Program-made: the position numbers and the translations under genes
Part shown: in pieces, positions 34,551 to 41,982 of the stretch
Layout of the letters: the number at the start of each line of letters is the position of its first letter
Numbering within the stretch: the stretch's first letter is position 1
Assembly (NCBI GenBank): GCA_947503925.1
Contig: CANNFQ010000011.1
Location: 1 to 64,000, forward strand
Length of the DNA: 64,000 nucleotides
Direction: 5' to 3'
Source of the DNA: an uncultured Paracoccaceae bacterium
Lineage (GTDB): Bacteria > Pseudomonadota > Alphaproteobacteria > Rhodobacterales > Rhodobacteraceae
Notes under the pieces: generated by a model
What the model was told of the DNA's origin: nothing
Database searches by the model: none
The model's input: only the letters and a program-made list of their open reading frames with translations

Positions 34551-35761
34551 CAACCGTTCTCAGATGCTTCTAGCTGCTTGGCGACACTTTCGCCAACAAC
34601 TTGAGCAAGTTTAACGGGAACAGCATTGCCAAGCTGGCGCATACATTCGCTCCAAGCTCCATGAAACTTGTAGCTGTCTGGAAATGTTTGAAGTCGCGCG
34701 GCTTCCCGAGTGGAGAAATATCTTACAGACCCATCGGCGCGTCGCAGCATGTTCTCACCGCCAGGGACTCCATGGACACCGGCCTTGAGCGTTTTGGCCG
34801 GCTCTTCAAGGTAAGAGCCTGTGTGACCAGGGTAGGTTCGGGCACCGTCTTGAAAATGATGGTTAAGCACTGAAGCAGACTGCTTTATCCGCCGAGGGTC
34901 AGGCAAATCGTTGATCGCATCACGCGTAGTTCTCCATGCCTTTGTTGATGGACGATGATCCGCAGACAATTTGCGAGATAACTGGAGGGAGCGACCTTCC
35001 AAGCGGCGGTCCTTTTTGGCGATCTTATGGCGGTCCCAATAGTCACCGAAGGTCTGATCCCAAACCAATGCTTCCATACTATGATTGCCGGGATCAAATG
35101 ACCAACGTGCGTCAACGTCATCTCGGAACCCGACAAAAAGGACACGTTCCCGCTTCTGCGGCACCCCGTAGTTGGCGGAGTTGAGGAGTCGGGTGACCAC
35201 GCGGTAATGCAGGCCGGGCCGCTTGGAGCTGGTGTGATGGCGTTCCAGCCGTGCAAGATGATCTTCCCAATGCTCGTCCTGGTTGGCCACCATCTCGGGA
35301 TGTTCCATCTGCAGCTGGACGTACTCAAAATAATTTTGAAATGAAGCACGCATAAGCCCTTTGACGTTCTCAAAGACGAAGGCCTTTGGTCGCGCTTCGC
35401 GTAGGGCTCTAACGGCTTGTGGGAACATGTCACGGGCGTCGTCATAGGCGCGATGGCGTCCGCCAAGACTAAAGGGCTGACAAGGCGGGCCACCGGATAT
35501 CAAATCGAGGGAGGCATCAAACCGGGTGAAGTCAACGCGCCGAATATCACCCTCTACGACTTCCAAAGATCTCGGTTTTGAGGGTTTTGCTGCTAGAACA
35601 TCTTGGTTTTCACGAAGCGTGTCGCAACACCATTTGTTGTGCTCAACCACAAGCTGGGGCTCGAATCCTGACATAGCCAAACCAATGCCCAACCCACCAG
35701 CACCGGCGAACAACTCGACCGACTTGCGCTTTGATGTCGCTATTGGGGGTGTGTTCGCCAT
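34550..35761 (-). CDS. DNA (cytosine-5) methyltransferase, partner of Eco29kI-like nuclease
   Basis: A 403-residue C5-cytosine methyltransferase. Motif I is VELFAGAGGLGIGLAMSGF, motif IV with the catalytic Cys is GGPPCQPFSLGGRHR, motif VI is FVFENVKGL, motif VIII QKRERVLFVGF, and motifs IX-X are RYFSTREAARLQTFPDSYKFHGAWSECMRQLGNAVPVKLA. It would methylate the sequence cut by the nuclease that overlaps it downstream. The gene order, methyltransferase first, lets protection precede cutting. It starts the minus-strand pair; the promoter must be in the gap before 35762. Confidence 0.92.
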   Translation of the reverse strand: MANTPPIATSKRKSVELFAGAGGLGIGLAMSGFEPQLVVEHNKWCCDTLRENQDVLAAKPSKPRSLEVVEGDIRRVDFTRFDASLDLISGGPPCQPFSLGGRHRAYDDARDMFPQAVRALREARPKAFVFENVKGLMRASFQNYFEYVQLQMEHPEMVANQDEHWEDHLARLERHHTSSKRPGLHYRVVTRLLNSANYGVPQKRERVLFVGFRDDVDARWSFDPGNHSMEALVWDQTFGDYWDRHKIAKKDRRLEGRSLQLSRKLSADHRPSTKAWRTTRDAINDLPDPRRIKQSASVLNHHFQDGARTYPGHTGSYLEEPAKTLKAGVHGVPGGENMLRRADGSVRYFSTREAARLQTFPDSYKFHGAWSECMRQLGNAVPVKLAQVVGESVAKQLEASENG

Positions 35762-36147
35762 ATGTTCTAGCCCGCTCTTTTTCTGTTCTTAGACCAGAAT
35801 GAGGTCGGTTACTCAAGAAAAATTGGAACTTGAACTGAGCGGTTTGAAGTTAGTGCACGAGTGATAAGCGGGCTATGGGCGGGAAGCAGCCATTCGCTAC
35901 ATCTGCGAAGCAACCAAGCCATTCAGAGAAAGCGGTCTTTCGCCATCGTTTGAGCGCTCCTCACGAGACAAGCAATTTGCGACCCACGACTTGTAGAGTG
36001 ATGCGACTTGATAGGTCTGTACTGAACCTCTTGCTGATTTTTATCGTTAGGATTGCAAACATAATGTCCTCTTTCACTTCCAAGCTTTATCTAGACGATG
36101 CGGCACTCTACAAAACTACAGTGATCTGTTTCGAACAGGAGTGAATA
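35762..36147. other. Non-coding gap at the edge of the defence island
   Basis: About 385 bp between the divergent methyltransferase and dCTP-deaminase-like genes. The ORF at 35875-36144 has no ribosome site or recognisable domain and is left out. The stretch is AT-richer near 36040-36120 and must contain promoters in both directions; I see no clear palindrome. Confidence 0.4.
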
Positions 36148-36945
36148 GTGGCGTTTTGGTCTGGCGAAAAACTAAAGGAGGAATTGGCTCCACTCATCAT
36201 GGGTTATGATGAGAAAGCTATTGATTGCGCGGCTTACACCCTGCGGATCGGCGACGAAATCTACATTAGCCCAGACCATAAGGTTGAGACGCTATCCCAG
36301 CACACAAAGCAAAAATTGCAGCCGGGAGAAGGTTTTGCGATCCCGCCTGGTCAGTTTGCTTTTCTGACCACCAAAGAAGAAATCACGGTTCCTGACACGG
36401 CGATTGCCTTCATCTCGATCCGCGCCCGTCCTAAGTTTCGCGGCCTCATCAATATATCGGGGTTTCATGTCGACCCCGGCTACAAAGGCCAGCTTGTGTT
36501 CTCCGTACTGAATGCTGGTCCAACGCCGCATCACCTAGAAGAAGGCCAGAAGCTGTTCCTAATTTGGTTCGCTGATCTTGATCGAAAGACGGCGATGAAG
36601 AAGGATGATAAGGAGGGGTTTACGGGTCTCGATACCCGGTTGGTGAACGACATCAGCGGTGAGATCCTATCTTTGCAAAACCTATCGGAGCGGCAGCGTG
36701 AGCTAGAGCTCGAGCTGAAATCAGATTTATCAACTCAGCGTGAGAAGATCGGGCAGCTCGACATTGTGTTTAAAACGATGATCGGTCTGTTCATAGCGTT
36801 GGTTACGGGTGTGGTGTTGCTTTTCGTCCAAGGCTTTTGGTCACCAGACACGTCCAGCATGGCTCAACCTCCCGCGACGGTCAATACGCCACAACCAGCG
36901 CAGCCCTCGCCGCCGAGTGCGCCGCCGGCGGACGGTTCGCAGTAG
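36148..36945 (+). CDS. Membrane-anchored dCTP-deaminase/dUTPase-fold protein, probably not a deaminase
   Basis: A 265-residue protein from a GTG with AGGAG six bases upstream. Residues 1-160 have the dCTP deaminase/dUTPase fold: IDCAAYTLRIGDEIYI, LQPGEGFAIPPGQFAFLTT, FISIRARPKFRGLINISGFHVDPGYKGQLVFSVLNAG. Compared with E. coli Dcd, the catalytic Glu138 is replaced by Ser119 here, and the RSSLAR loop reads RARPKF, losing Ser111 and Arg115. A coiled coil (about 175-205), one transmembrane helix (TMIGLFIALVTGVVLLFVQGF, 210-230) and a proline-rich tail follow. It may be a nucleotide sensor rather than an enzyme. It precedes the XRE/protease operon. Confidence 0.75.
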   Translation: MAFWSGEKLKEELAPLIMGYDEKAIDCAAYTLRIGDEIYISPDHKVETLSQHTKQKLQPGEGFAIPPGQFAFLTTKEEITVPDTAIAFISIRARPKFRGLINISGFHVDPGYKGQLVFSVLNAGPTPHHLEEGQKLFLIWFADLDRKTAMKKDDKEGFTGLDTRLVNDISGEILSLQNLSERQRELELELKSDLSTQREKIGQLDIVFKTMIGLFIALVTGVVLLFVQGFWSPDTSSMAQPPATVNTPQPAQPSPPSAPPADGSQ

Positions 36946-36983
36946 CTTACGTCCCCGACCCAGCTACACGTCCAAAAGGTACT

Positions 36984-37030
36984 TGTCGGATATTCCGACA
37001 TGTGCTATATGTGTGTCGGTAATTTCGACA
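36984..37030. promoter_or_regulatory. Two TGTCG-N7-CGACA operators over a promoter
   Basis: TGTCGGATATTCCGACA at 36984-37000 is a perfect 17-bp palindrome (7-bp arms); TGTCGGTAATTTCGACA at 37014-37030 is an imperfect copy, centres 30 bp apart. The first overlaps a possible -35 (TTGTCG, 36983-36988) and a -10 (TATATG, 37006-37011) follows after 17 bp; the second covers the expected transcription start. This is the layout of a repressed, autoregulated promoter, most likely bound by the XRE protein encoded at 37324. Confidence 0.75.
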
Positions 37031-37042
37031 TGCGAGGCTGCG

Positions 37043-37327
37043 ATGCAATTTCCAGAAGCAACGGTGGAAGCGGCGATCCGCGATGAAATCGCGGTCGCGG
37101 CGCAAGACCGTCCCCCGACTAAATCCGGCTGGCGACCGGAGGTAGACTCGCAAGTCGTCATTCGGATCACGCTACGTGTCGAAGCAGAGATCGGCATCGA
37201 GTTGCCGGAAACGACCATGCCGCCTGGCGGCTTTGATGATGTCGAGGACTGTGTGCGGAGCATCATGACGGCGAGCCGTCATCTTTGGCATGAGCGTCAG
37301 CGACAGGAGGGAGAGGTCGTAGAATGA
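37043..37327 (+). CDS. 94-residue hypothetical, first gene of the protease operon
   Basis: Starts MQFPEATVEAAIRDEIAVAAQD at 37043 with GAGG five bases upstream, immediately after the two operators. It is acidic and probably helical, with VIRITLRVEAEIGIELPETTMPPGGFDDVEDCVRSIM, which faintly recalls acyl-carrier-like four-helix domains but lacks a convincing serine attachment motif. It overlaps the XRE gene by four bases (ATGA), so the two are translated together. Function unknown; it could be a partner or sensor for the XRE protein. Confidence 0.65.
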   Translation: MQFPEATVEAAIRDEIAVAAQDRPPTKSGWRPEVDSQVVIRITLRVEAEIGIELPETTMPPGGFDDVEDCVRSIMTASRHLWHERQRQEGEVVE

Positions 37328-37683
37328 CAAACCAACCACAAATGGGATTTGCCGGTCCTGAGGATGAAGGCCAGGTCCTGGGCGCGAAGCTGAAAGAAGC
37401 GCGGGAGTATATTGGGTTCAAGCAAGACCAGGTGGCAAGCCATCTTGGAGTGCCGCGCACGGCAATCTCTGAGATGGAGAAGGGCAAACGGAATGTGAGT
37501 GCGCTGGAACTGAAGAAGCTCGCTCAGCTCTATCAGCGCCCTGTGCAGTATTTCACCGGTGATGAGGTTGCCGTGCCTGCCGATGTTGCATTTCTGGCGC
37601 GCACGGCGTCGTCCTTATCGAACACCGACCGAAAGGAATTGCAGCGTTTCGCTGAGTTCTTGCAGGCGAAGTCGAAGAGTTAA
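37324..37683 (+). CDS. XRE-family regulator paired with ImmA-type peptidase
   Basis: A 119-residue regulator. Residues about 18-75 form the helix-turn-helix (LGAKLKEAREYIGFKQDQVASHLGVPRTAISEMEKGKRNVSALELKKLAQLYQRPVQYF), followed by a short extension (ADVAFLARTASSLSNTDRKELQRFAEFLQ) that is common in XRE proteins partnered with ImmA/IrrE peptidases. It lies three bases before the peptidase gene. By analogy with ImmR/ImmA and DdrO/IrrE, it is probably the repressor of its own operon, and it could be cleaved by the metallopeptidase. Confidence 0.9.
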   Translation: MTNQPQMGFAGPEDEGQVLGAKLKEAREYIGFKQDQVASHLGVPRTAISEMEKGKRNVSALELKKLAQLYQRPVQYFTGDEVAVPADVAFLARTASSLSNTDRKELQRFAEFLQAKSKS

Positions 37684-37686
37684 GCC

Positions 37687-38712
37687 ATGACCCGCCAACA
37701 AGACCAACGGGCGATCTTAAGGGGCATGAAAGGGGCCTTCCGCCTCTTGCGTGACCTGGGCCTTGATCAGGGCCAGAAGCGGGCGCACCGCGTTGATGTC
37801 TTCGATAGTATTGATCGTACCGGTGCAGTGCTGATGTTCCAGCCGCTCGACAAGCTGCTGGGAGCCTTCATGAAGGAAGGCGGAGCGGCGGGCATCATCC
37901 TGAACACCGAGCGCCCGTTGGGAATGCAGCGCTTCACCGCGGCCCATGAATTGGGGCATTGGGTGTTGGGGCATGATCCGCACGCGGATGACGAAGGCAT
38001 CTTGCGGCGTGGCCCCTTGGCTGATGGCAGGATGTTCAAACAGGTGCCCCCCGAAGAACGGGAAGCTGACGCCTTCGCGTCTTATTTCCTGTTGCCTGCG
38101 CATCTGATCAAGACCCAGATGGAGGTCCAGGGCTGGGATGTGCATCACCTCGCCAACCCGGACACCGTCTACCAAGCCGCGTTGAGGTTCGGGACGAGCT
38201 ATGCCGGTGCGATCTACGGCCTCGAACGGGAGAGGGTCATTGGCGAGGATTTGCGGCGGCAGCTTCTCGCGGCAAAGCCCAAAGATTTGAAGCTGGCGCT
38301 GCTCGAGGGACAGCCACTGCCGAATACACGGCGGAGTGATGTTTGGCTGCTCACCGAGCGCGATGAAGGGGCGGTGATCGAAGCCGGGCGCGATGATCTG
38401 TTCCTGCTGCGCCTGAACGAGGCGACGGGGGCAGGCTATGTCTGGACCTTTGATGAGTTGAAAGAAGCCGGGTTCGCGATCTTGAAAGATGGGCGCGAGC
38501 CGGTGCCGGAGGGACAGCTCGGCGCGCCGACGGTGCGCCGGGTCTTGGCGCAGGCGGGTCAGCCGACCATGAACACCTTCCGGTTGAAGGAGTGCCGCCC
38601 TTGGGATCCCGATGATAATCCGCAGACGCTGACCCTTCATTATCGCACGGCCACCAGTGACGAGGCGGGGCAGTTTGAACGGCAGCGATTGGAGCGTTTG
38701 ACGGTCCAATGA
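37687..38712 (+). CDS. ImmA/IrrE-type metallopeptidase fused to a chagasin-like cysteine-protease inhibitor
   Basis: A 341-residue two-domain protein. Residues 45-180 are an ImmA/IrrE (COG2856) peptidase: TAAHELGHWVLGH with the zinc motif H87-E-x-x-H91 and EREADAFASYFLLPAHL with Glu126 as third ligand. Residues about 217-340 match the chagasin/I42 inhibitor fold: DLFLLRLNEATGAGYVWTF corresponds to the NPTTGxxW loop, QLGAPT to the LGAGG loop and FRLKECRPWDPDD...LTLHYR to the RPW loop and last strand of chagasin. Chagasins block papain-family proteases, and the next gene, overlapping by four bases, encodes one. This fusion is unusual and functionally suggestive. Confidence 0.85.
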   Translation: MTRQQDQRAILRGMKGAFRLLRDLGLDQGQKRAHRVDVFDSIDRTGAVLMFQPLDKLLGAFMKEGGAAGIILNTERPLGMQRFTAAHELGHWVLGHDPHADDEGILRRGPLADGRMFKQVPPEEREADAFASYFLLPAHLIKTQMEVQGWDVHHLANPDTVYQAALRFGTSYAGAIYGLERERVIGEDLRRQLLAAKPKDLKLALLEGQPLPNTRRSDVWLLTERDEGAVIEAGRDDLFLLRLNEATGAGYVWTFDELKEAGFAILKDGREPVPEGQLGAPTVRRVLAQAGQPTMNTFRLKECRPWDPDDNPQTLTLHYRTATSDEAGQFERQRLERLTVQ

Positions 38713-39440
38713 GCTTGACAGTGATCAAAGACTTTCGGGCGGCGCTCGGCCTCGCTCGGCATCAAGGACGGCGACCGACTTGCCTGTCCTTTGCGGCATC
38801 TGACGTGCATCAGCACGCGCGGCAGCACCCGGACATCTTTTGCGTCGAATGGCTTTACTATCATGTCAGCCAATATGCCGGCACAGGACCACAATCGGGC
38901 ACTACGGTGCCCGACACGCGCGCGGTCCTGAAGGCGTCGGGCCAGCCAATTGAGCGGGATTGGCCGTATAGCCCTTACCCGCCGCACCCAAGCCGCTGGT
39001 CGCCGCCCACGGCGACCAGCAAGGTGATGACCTGCGGGTCGGCCGGGTGCAGCACGGGGCTGGCGCGCATCCGCCAAGAGATCGATGCCGATATCCCGGT
39101 GGTGATCGGCCTCTACACGTCGATGACGTTCAATTACCCAACCAGCTGGGACTATGCCGGGTCAGAAGTGATCCTCGGCGCCGACAACGGGCTGCCGATC
39201 GATCCCACGCGGGGCCACGCGGTGGTCGTCGTTGGCCGTGGCGACTATGGCGGCGAGCCGGTCGTTCTTTTGCGCAATTCATGGGGCGTACGGTGGGGCC
39301 ATCAGGGCCATGCCTGGGTGCGCGAAAACTATCTGGGTCCGCGTTTGGTGGATGCCTTTGTGATCTCGAAAGGAGACGGTGATGTACTTCAATCCGATGG
39401 ACACTACGCGGACGCGGACGCCAGTCCGCGCCTGGGTTGA
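38709..39440 (+). CDS. Papain-like (C1) cysteine protease, cytoplasmic, no propeptide
   Basis: A 243-residue protease. The N-terminus has HQGRRPTCLSFAASD with Gln19 and nucleophile Cys25, then GHAVVVVGRGDYGGEPVVLLRNSWGVRWGHQGHAWV with His170 and Asn190, the full papain triad. There is no signal peptide and no I29 propeptide, so the enzyme would be active on folding in the cytoplasm unless inhibited. Its start overlaps the ImmA-chagasin stop by four bases (ATGA), which would keep synthesis of inhibitor and protease coupled. Residues 100-115 carry an extra cysteine pair (MTCGSAGCS). Its target is unknown. Confidence 0.85.
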   Translation: MSLTVIKDFRAALGLARHQGRRPTCLSFAASDVHQHARQHPDIFCVEWLYYHVSQYAGTGPQSGTTVPDTRAVLKASGQPIERDWPYSPYPPHPSRWSPPTATSKVMTCGSAGCSTGLARIRQEIDADIPVVIGLYTSMTFNYPTSWDYAGSEVILGADNGLPIDPTRGHAVVVVGRGDYGGEPVVLLRNSWGVRWGHQGHAWVRENYLGPRLVDAFVISKGDGDVLQSDGHYADADASPRLG

Positions 39441-40170
39441 GGCCGCAAAAGCACTGCGGGACGCTCCAGCCTTTCACCTTGGCGGTGTCGTCGTTCATAT
39501 CGAACAGCCAAGCGTGATGAGCGATAATGAGGTGGCGGTTGTCCGTCACATCAACAGGTTCTTACGGAAGCACGATCAGTATCCGATTTCGACCGTTGCC
39601 AACACGATTTTCCCGGAAAGCCTGGACCACGGCGATGGGGTAGAGGCACTTACGGAACGTTACCTGGAGAATTATGGCCGGATGCCCGCCAGGATGCGAG
39701 GCTGGGGCCGTTATTTTCAGCGCTTCGTGTCCTGGCCAAACGCTAAGGGCGAGCCGATCAACCAACTGGCCACGATTATTGAGATGCTGGGCGGAGCCAG
39801 AGTGGGTCCCTATTTCCACACAGATAAGTATGAATTGGTGGTCAGCGATCCGGCGCGCCGCATGCGCAATGTCCGTAGTCGCAACTGCTTAAGCCTGGTC
39901 GAGCTGAAGCCTGAGAAGGCAACCAATCAGCTCCACATATACGCCACTTATCGCAACCACTACTATGTGCAGAAGACGCTCGGGAACATCCTCGGGCTAG
40001 TGGATTTGCAAGCCTTCATTGCACGCGAAGCAGGTTTTGATGTCGGCACCCTTACTCTTCATTCGACCAGCGCTACTTTGGAAACGAATAGCGTGCCTTG
40101 GGGCAAGAACGACATCCGGACGCTTATCGATGAATGCGATGGTCTTCTGATTACGCAGCAGGCTGCGTAA
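39382..40170 (+). CDS. Thymidylate-synthase-like protein
   Basis: A 262-residue protein; the ATG at 39382 has AAGGAG six bases upstream and lies inside the end of the protease gene (59-bp overlap). The pattern fits the ThyA/dCMP-hydroxymethylase fold: RGWGRYFQRFVSW...INQLATIIEML, then RNVRSRNCLSLVELKP with a cysteine (about residue 169) where ThyA has its nucleophile, and LHIYATYRNHYYVQKTLGNILGLVDLQAFIAREAGFDVGTLTLHSTSA matching the dUMP-binding and following helices (YxRSxDxxLGxPFN region, here strongly changed). Substrate and activity are open. Its 3' end overlaps the convergent glycosylase-like gene by 20 bp. Confidence 0.7.
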   Translation: MYFNPMDTTRTRTPVRAWVEAAKALRDAPAFHLGGVVVHIEQPSVMSDNEVAVVRHINRFLRKHDQYPISTVANTIFPESLDHGDGVEALTERYLENYGRMPARMRGWGRYFQRFVSWPNAKGEPINQLATIIEMLGGARVGPYFHTDKYELVVSDPARRMRNVRSRNCLSLVELKPEKATNQLHIYATYRNHYYVQKTLGNILGLVDLQAFIAREAGFDVGTLTLHSTSATLETNSVPWGKNDIRTLIDECDGLLITQQAA

Positions 40171-40828
40171 ACAGATCGGGCTGCGTCTCGGTTGGTAAGG
40201 CGTATGCTTCTTCGATTTGTCGAATGAACACGTTCTGGCCACCATAGCTTGGATGGCGGACCTGCACGCTATCGATGCCCATATTGGCCACGGCCTTGTG
40301 CGCGTCTCCACCGATGGCCAAGACCTGGGTGGGTTTCAGGATGTCGATCACGGAGTGCAAGAAGTCGGCACAGGTATCGCGTTCTCGGGCCGTGTGACAC
40401 CGGTTGGTCATCGGATCATCGGGCTCGTGAGGGTGTAACGGGAAAACGTTCCAAAGGAACACAGGCTGTGTCAGGCGCGACAGCATTCGCCAGATGGTGT
40501 TGGCGGTTCGCTCGCCCATAACAGGCCCTTTGGTGGCCTTTTGAACGGGCAGGCCATGGAACAACGCGCTGTAGGCGTCGAGATGGGCTTCATCGGTGAG
40601 GGCGAGGCCTGTGCGACGGCCCCCGCGATAACCAAGGTCACGGGCAACCCAAACTGTGCTGACCTCAAACTCGATCGCGGCTGCCAGGCTGAGCTCAAGA
40701 TTGCGCCGCCGCCGAGCAGAAGCGTCTGGTTCGTCATGTAGGTCACAAAGATCGGTGTAGGGGTTGAAGACATTGGCGAGGCGGATGTCGGCCAACGCGT
40801 CCACGAAACTTGAGGCAGAATGGGTCAT
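40151..40828 (-). CDS. Uracil-DNA-glycosylase-superfamily-like protein
   Basis: A 225-residue protein starting at the ATG at 40828, which overlaps the MazG-like stop (ATGA). ARDLGYRGGRRTGLALTDE (residues 62-80) resembles the GxxPGxxGxRxTGxPFT motif of UDG families 4/5, WNVFPLHPHEP (126-136) the middle strand and VRHPSYGG (191-197) the HPS motif B. The first loop lacks the usual catalytic GE/AP pattern, so activity is unsure; it may bind modified bases or free nucleotides. It pairs with a nucleotide pyrophosphohydrolase and faces a ThyA-like gene. Confidence 0.7.
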   Translation of the reverse strand: MTHSASSFVDALADIRLANVFNPYTDLCDLHDEPDASARRRRNLELSLAAAIEFEVSTVWVARDLGYRGGRRTGLALTDEAHLDAYSALFHGLPVQKATKGPVMGERTANTIWRMLSRLTQPVFLWNVFPLHPHEPDDPMTNRCHTARERDTCADFLHSVIDILKPTQVLAIGGDAHKAVANMGIDSVQVRHPSYGGQNVFIRQIEEAYALPTETQPDLFTQPAA

Positions 40829-41982
40829 GGCTCGATGAACCATATTTTGCGCTCCACCAGATCGATACCGACTTGCCCACCTCGGTGCTGACACACCGAC
40901 CGAAAAACCTCATATCCTTGCAAGATAGCCTCCTCCCAAAGCCATAATGGGCATTGTTCTGCCTCATACCCCTGAACAAATTGCCGCACGGATTTCAGTA
41001 GGCCGTAGTCCAAAGAAGTTAGGCCGTCAAACAGCGCGAGGCGCTGTGCGTGGTTGAAAATCCATGTGGCGATACCTTCCTCGATCAGGACAGCACGTGC
41101 GCCGTCCTGGACCTCATCGACGATAGGATCGCTCTTGCGTTTGACCTGCAGCAGCCGACGTAAGGTCGGGGACCAGCCAAGGTAAGCAGCATGCGATAAG
41201 TGGAACACGTCGTGGAACCGGTAGTCGTCGTCTTCGGCGCGGTTGTCGGTCAGCGGATCGCCAATGGGCGCACCATCGCGCGTCATGCGTGAGACGATCT
41301 TACCTTTCTCCTCAATCTCTTCGAATGTCACAACCAATCGGCGTGGCAGCTGCTCATGCTCGGGAAAGGCTTCGTCAAAAAGAGCAGGATAGATGCGCTC
41401 GGGCGGCCAACGGTCAGCGATCTTGACCATGTTGGCTTGAGCGGCGCTCGCCAGACTGAGACCAGCGTCATGGGCAGCATCCCGGAGCGACCGCAAGACG
41501 GCAATCAGACGTCCTTTGAGTGCAGAGCGGTTTTGATCGAGGCGGCCCGCGCGGTAGTCTGTCATCAGTAGGCCGACCTCGGCTGCGAGGCGCAGCGATG
41601 ATTGCTCGAAGGCTTTGGACGGGCCAGCCGATCGAGTTCCGGGTTGAAGCTCGACCTCAGCGAAGGTGAGTTTGTCGGAGCCTGAGGTCTGCCAGTTGGC
41701 GAGGTCGCAATCGAGGTTGATCGCCAAATCAGACAGCGTCAGGTTAGCACGATCGGCAAGGGCGTTGAGATACCAAAGGGCATCGCCGAGCTCTTCGAGA
41801 ACGCTGTCTTCGTAGCCAATATAGGCGACGGGATCGCGCTGCTTTTTCTTTACCTCACTGAGTAGGCTGCCAGTCTCGCCGAACAAGCCAAGCAGTGGAA
41901 AGCTGAGGCTCGGCTCTGTAGCGCGCTTGAGATCGGTGCAAGATGCCGCTCGGCTGTATTCGAAAAAAGACAGAGCAGTCAT
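40825..41982 (-). CDS. MazG-like nucleotide pyrophosphohydrolase with C-terminal domain
   Basis: A 385-residue protein. The N-terminal part has the MazG EXXE..EXXD signature: LFGETGSLLSEVKKK (Glu36, Glu43) and VLEELGDALWYLNALAD (Glu64, Asp67). A second helical segment (residues 125-190) and a C-terminal domain with DYRFHDVFHLSHAAYLGWSPTLRRLLQVKRKSDPIVDEVQDGARAVLIEEGIATWIFNHA match the MazG_C architecture. Such enzymes hydrolyse (d)NTPs and have been found in antiphage contexts. It overlaps genes at both ends by four bases, so three proteins form one unit. Confidence 0.8.
   Translation of the reverse strand: MTALSFFEYSRAASCTDLKRATEPSLSFPLLGLFGETGSLLSEVKKKQRDPVAYIGYEDSVLEELGDALWYLNALADRANLTLSDLAINLDCDLANWQTSGSDKLTFAEVELQPGTRSAGPSKAFEQSSLRLAAEVGLLMTDYRAGRLDQNRSALKGRLIAVLRSLRDAAHDAGLSLASAAQANMVKIADRWPPERIYPALFDEAFPEHEQLPRRLVVTFEEIEEKGKIVSRMTRDGAPIGDPLTDNRAEDDDYRFHDVFHLSHAAYLGWSPTLRRLLQVKRKSDPIVDEVQDGARAVLIEEGIATWIFNHAQRLALFDGLTSLDYGLLKSVRQFVQGYEAEQCPLWLWEEAILQGYEVFRSVCQHRGGQVGIDLVERKIWFIEP

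Noticed and set aside
37717..38709. 330-codon minus-strand ORF opposite the ImmA-chagasin gene
   Set aside because: A shadow of high third-position GC; the plus-strand protein has clear HEXXH and chagasin motifs.
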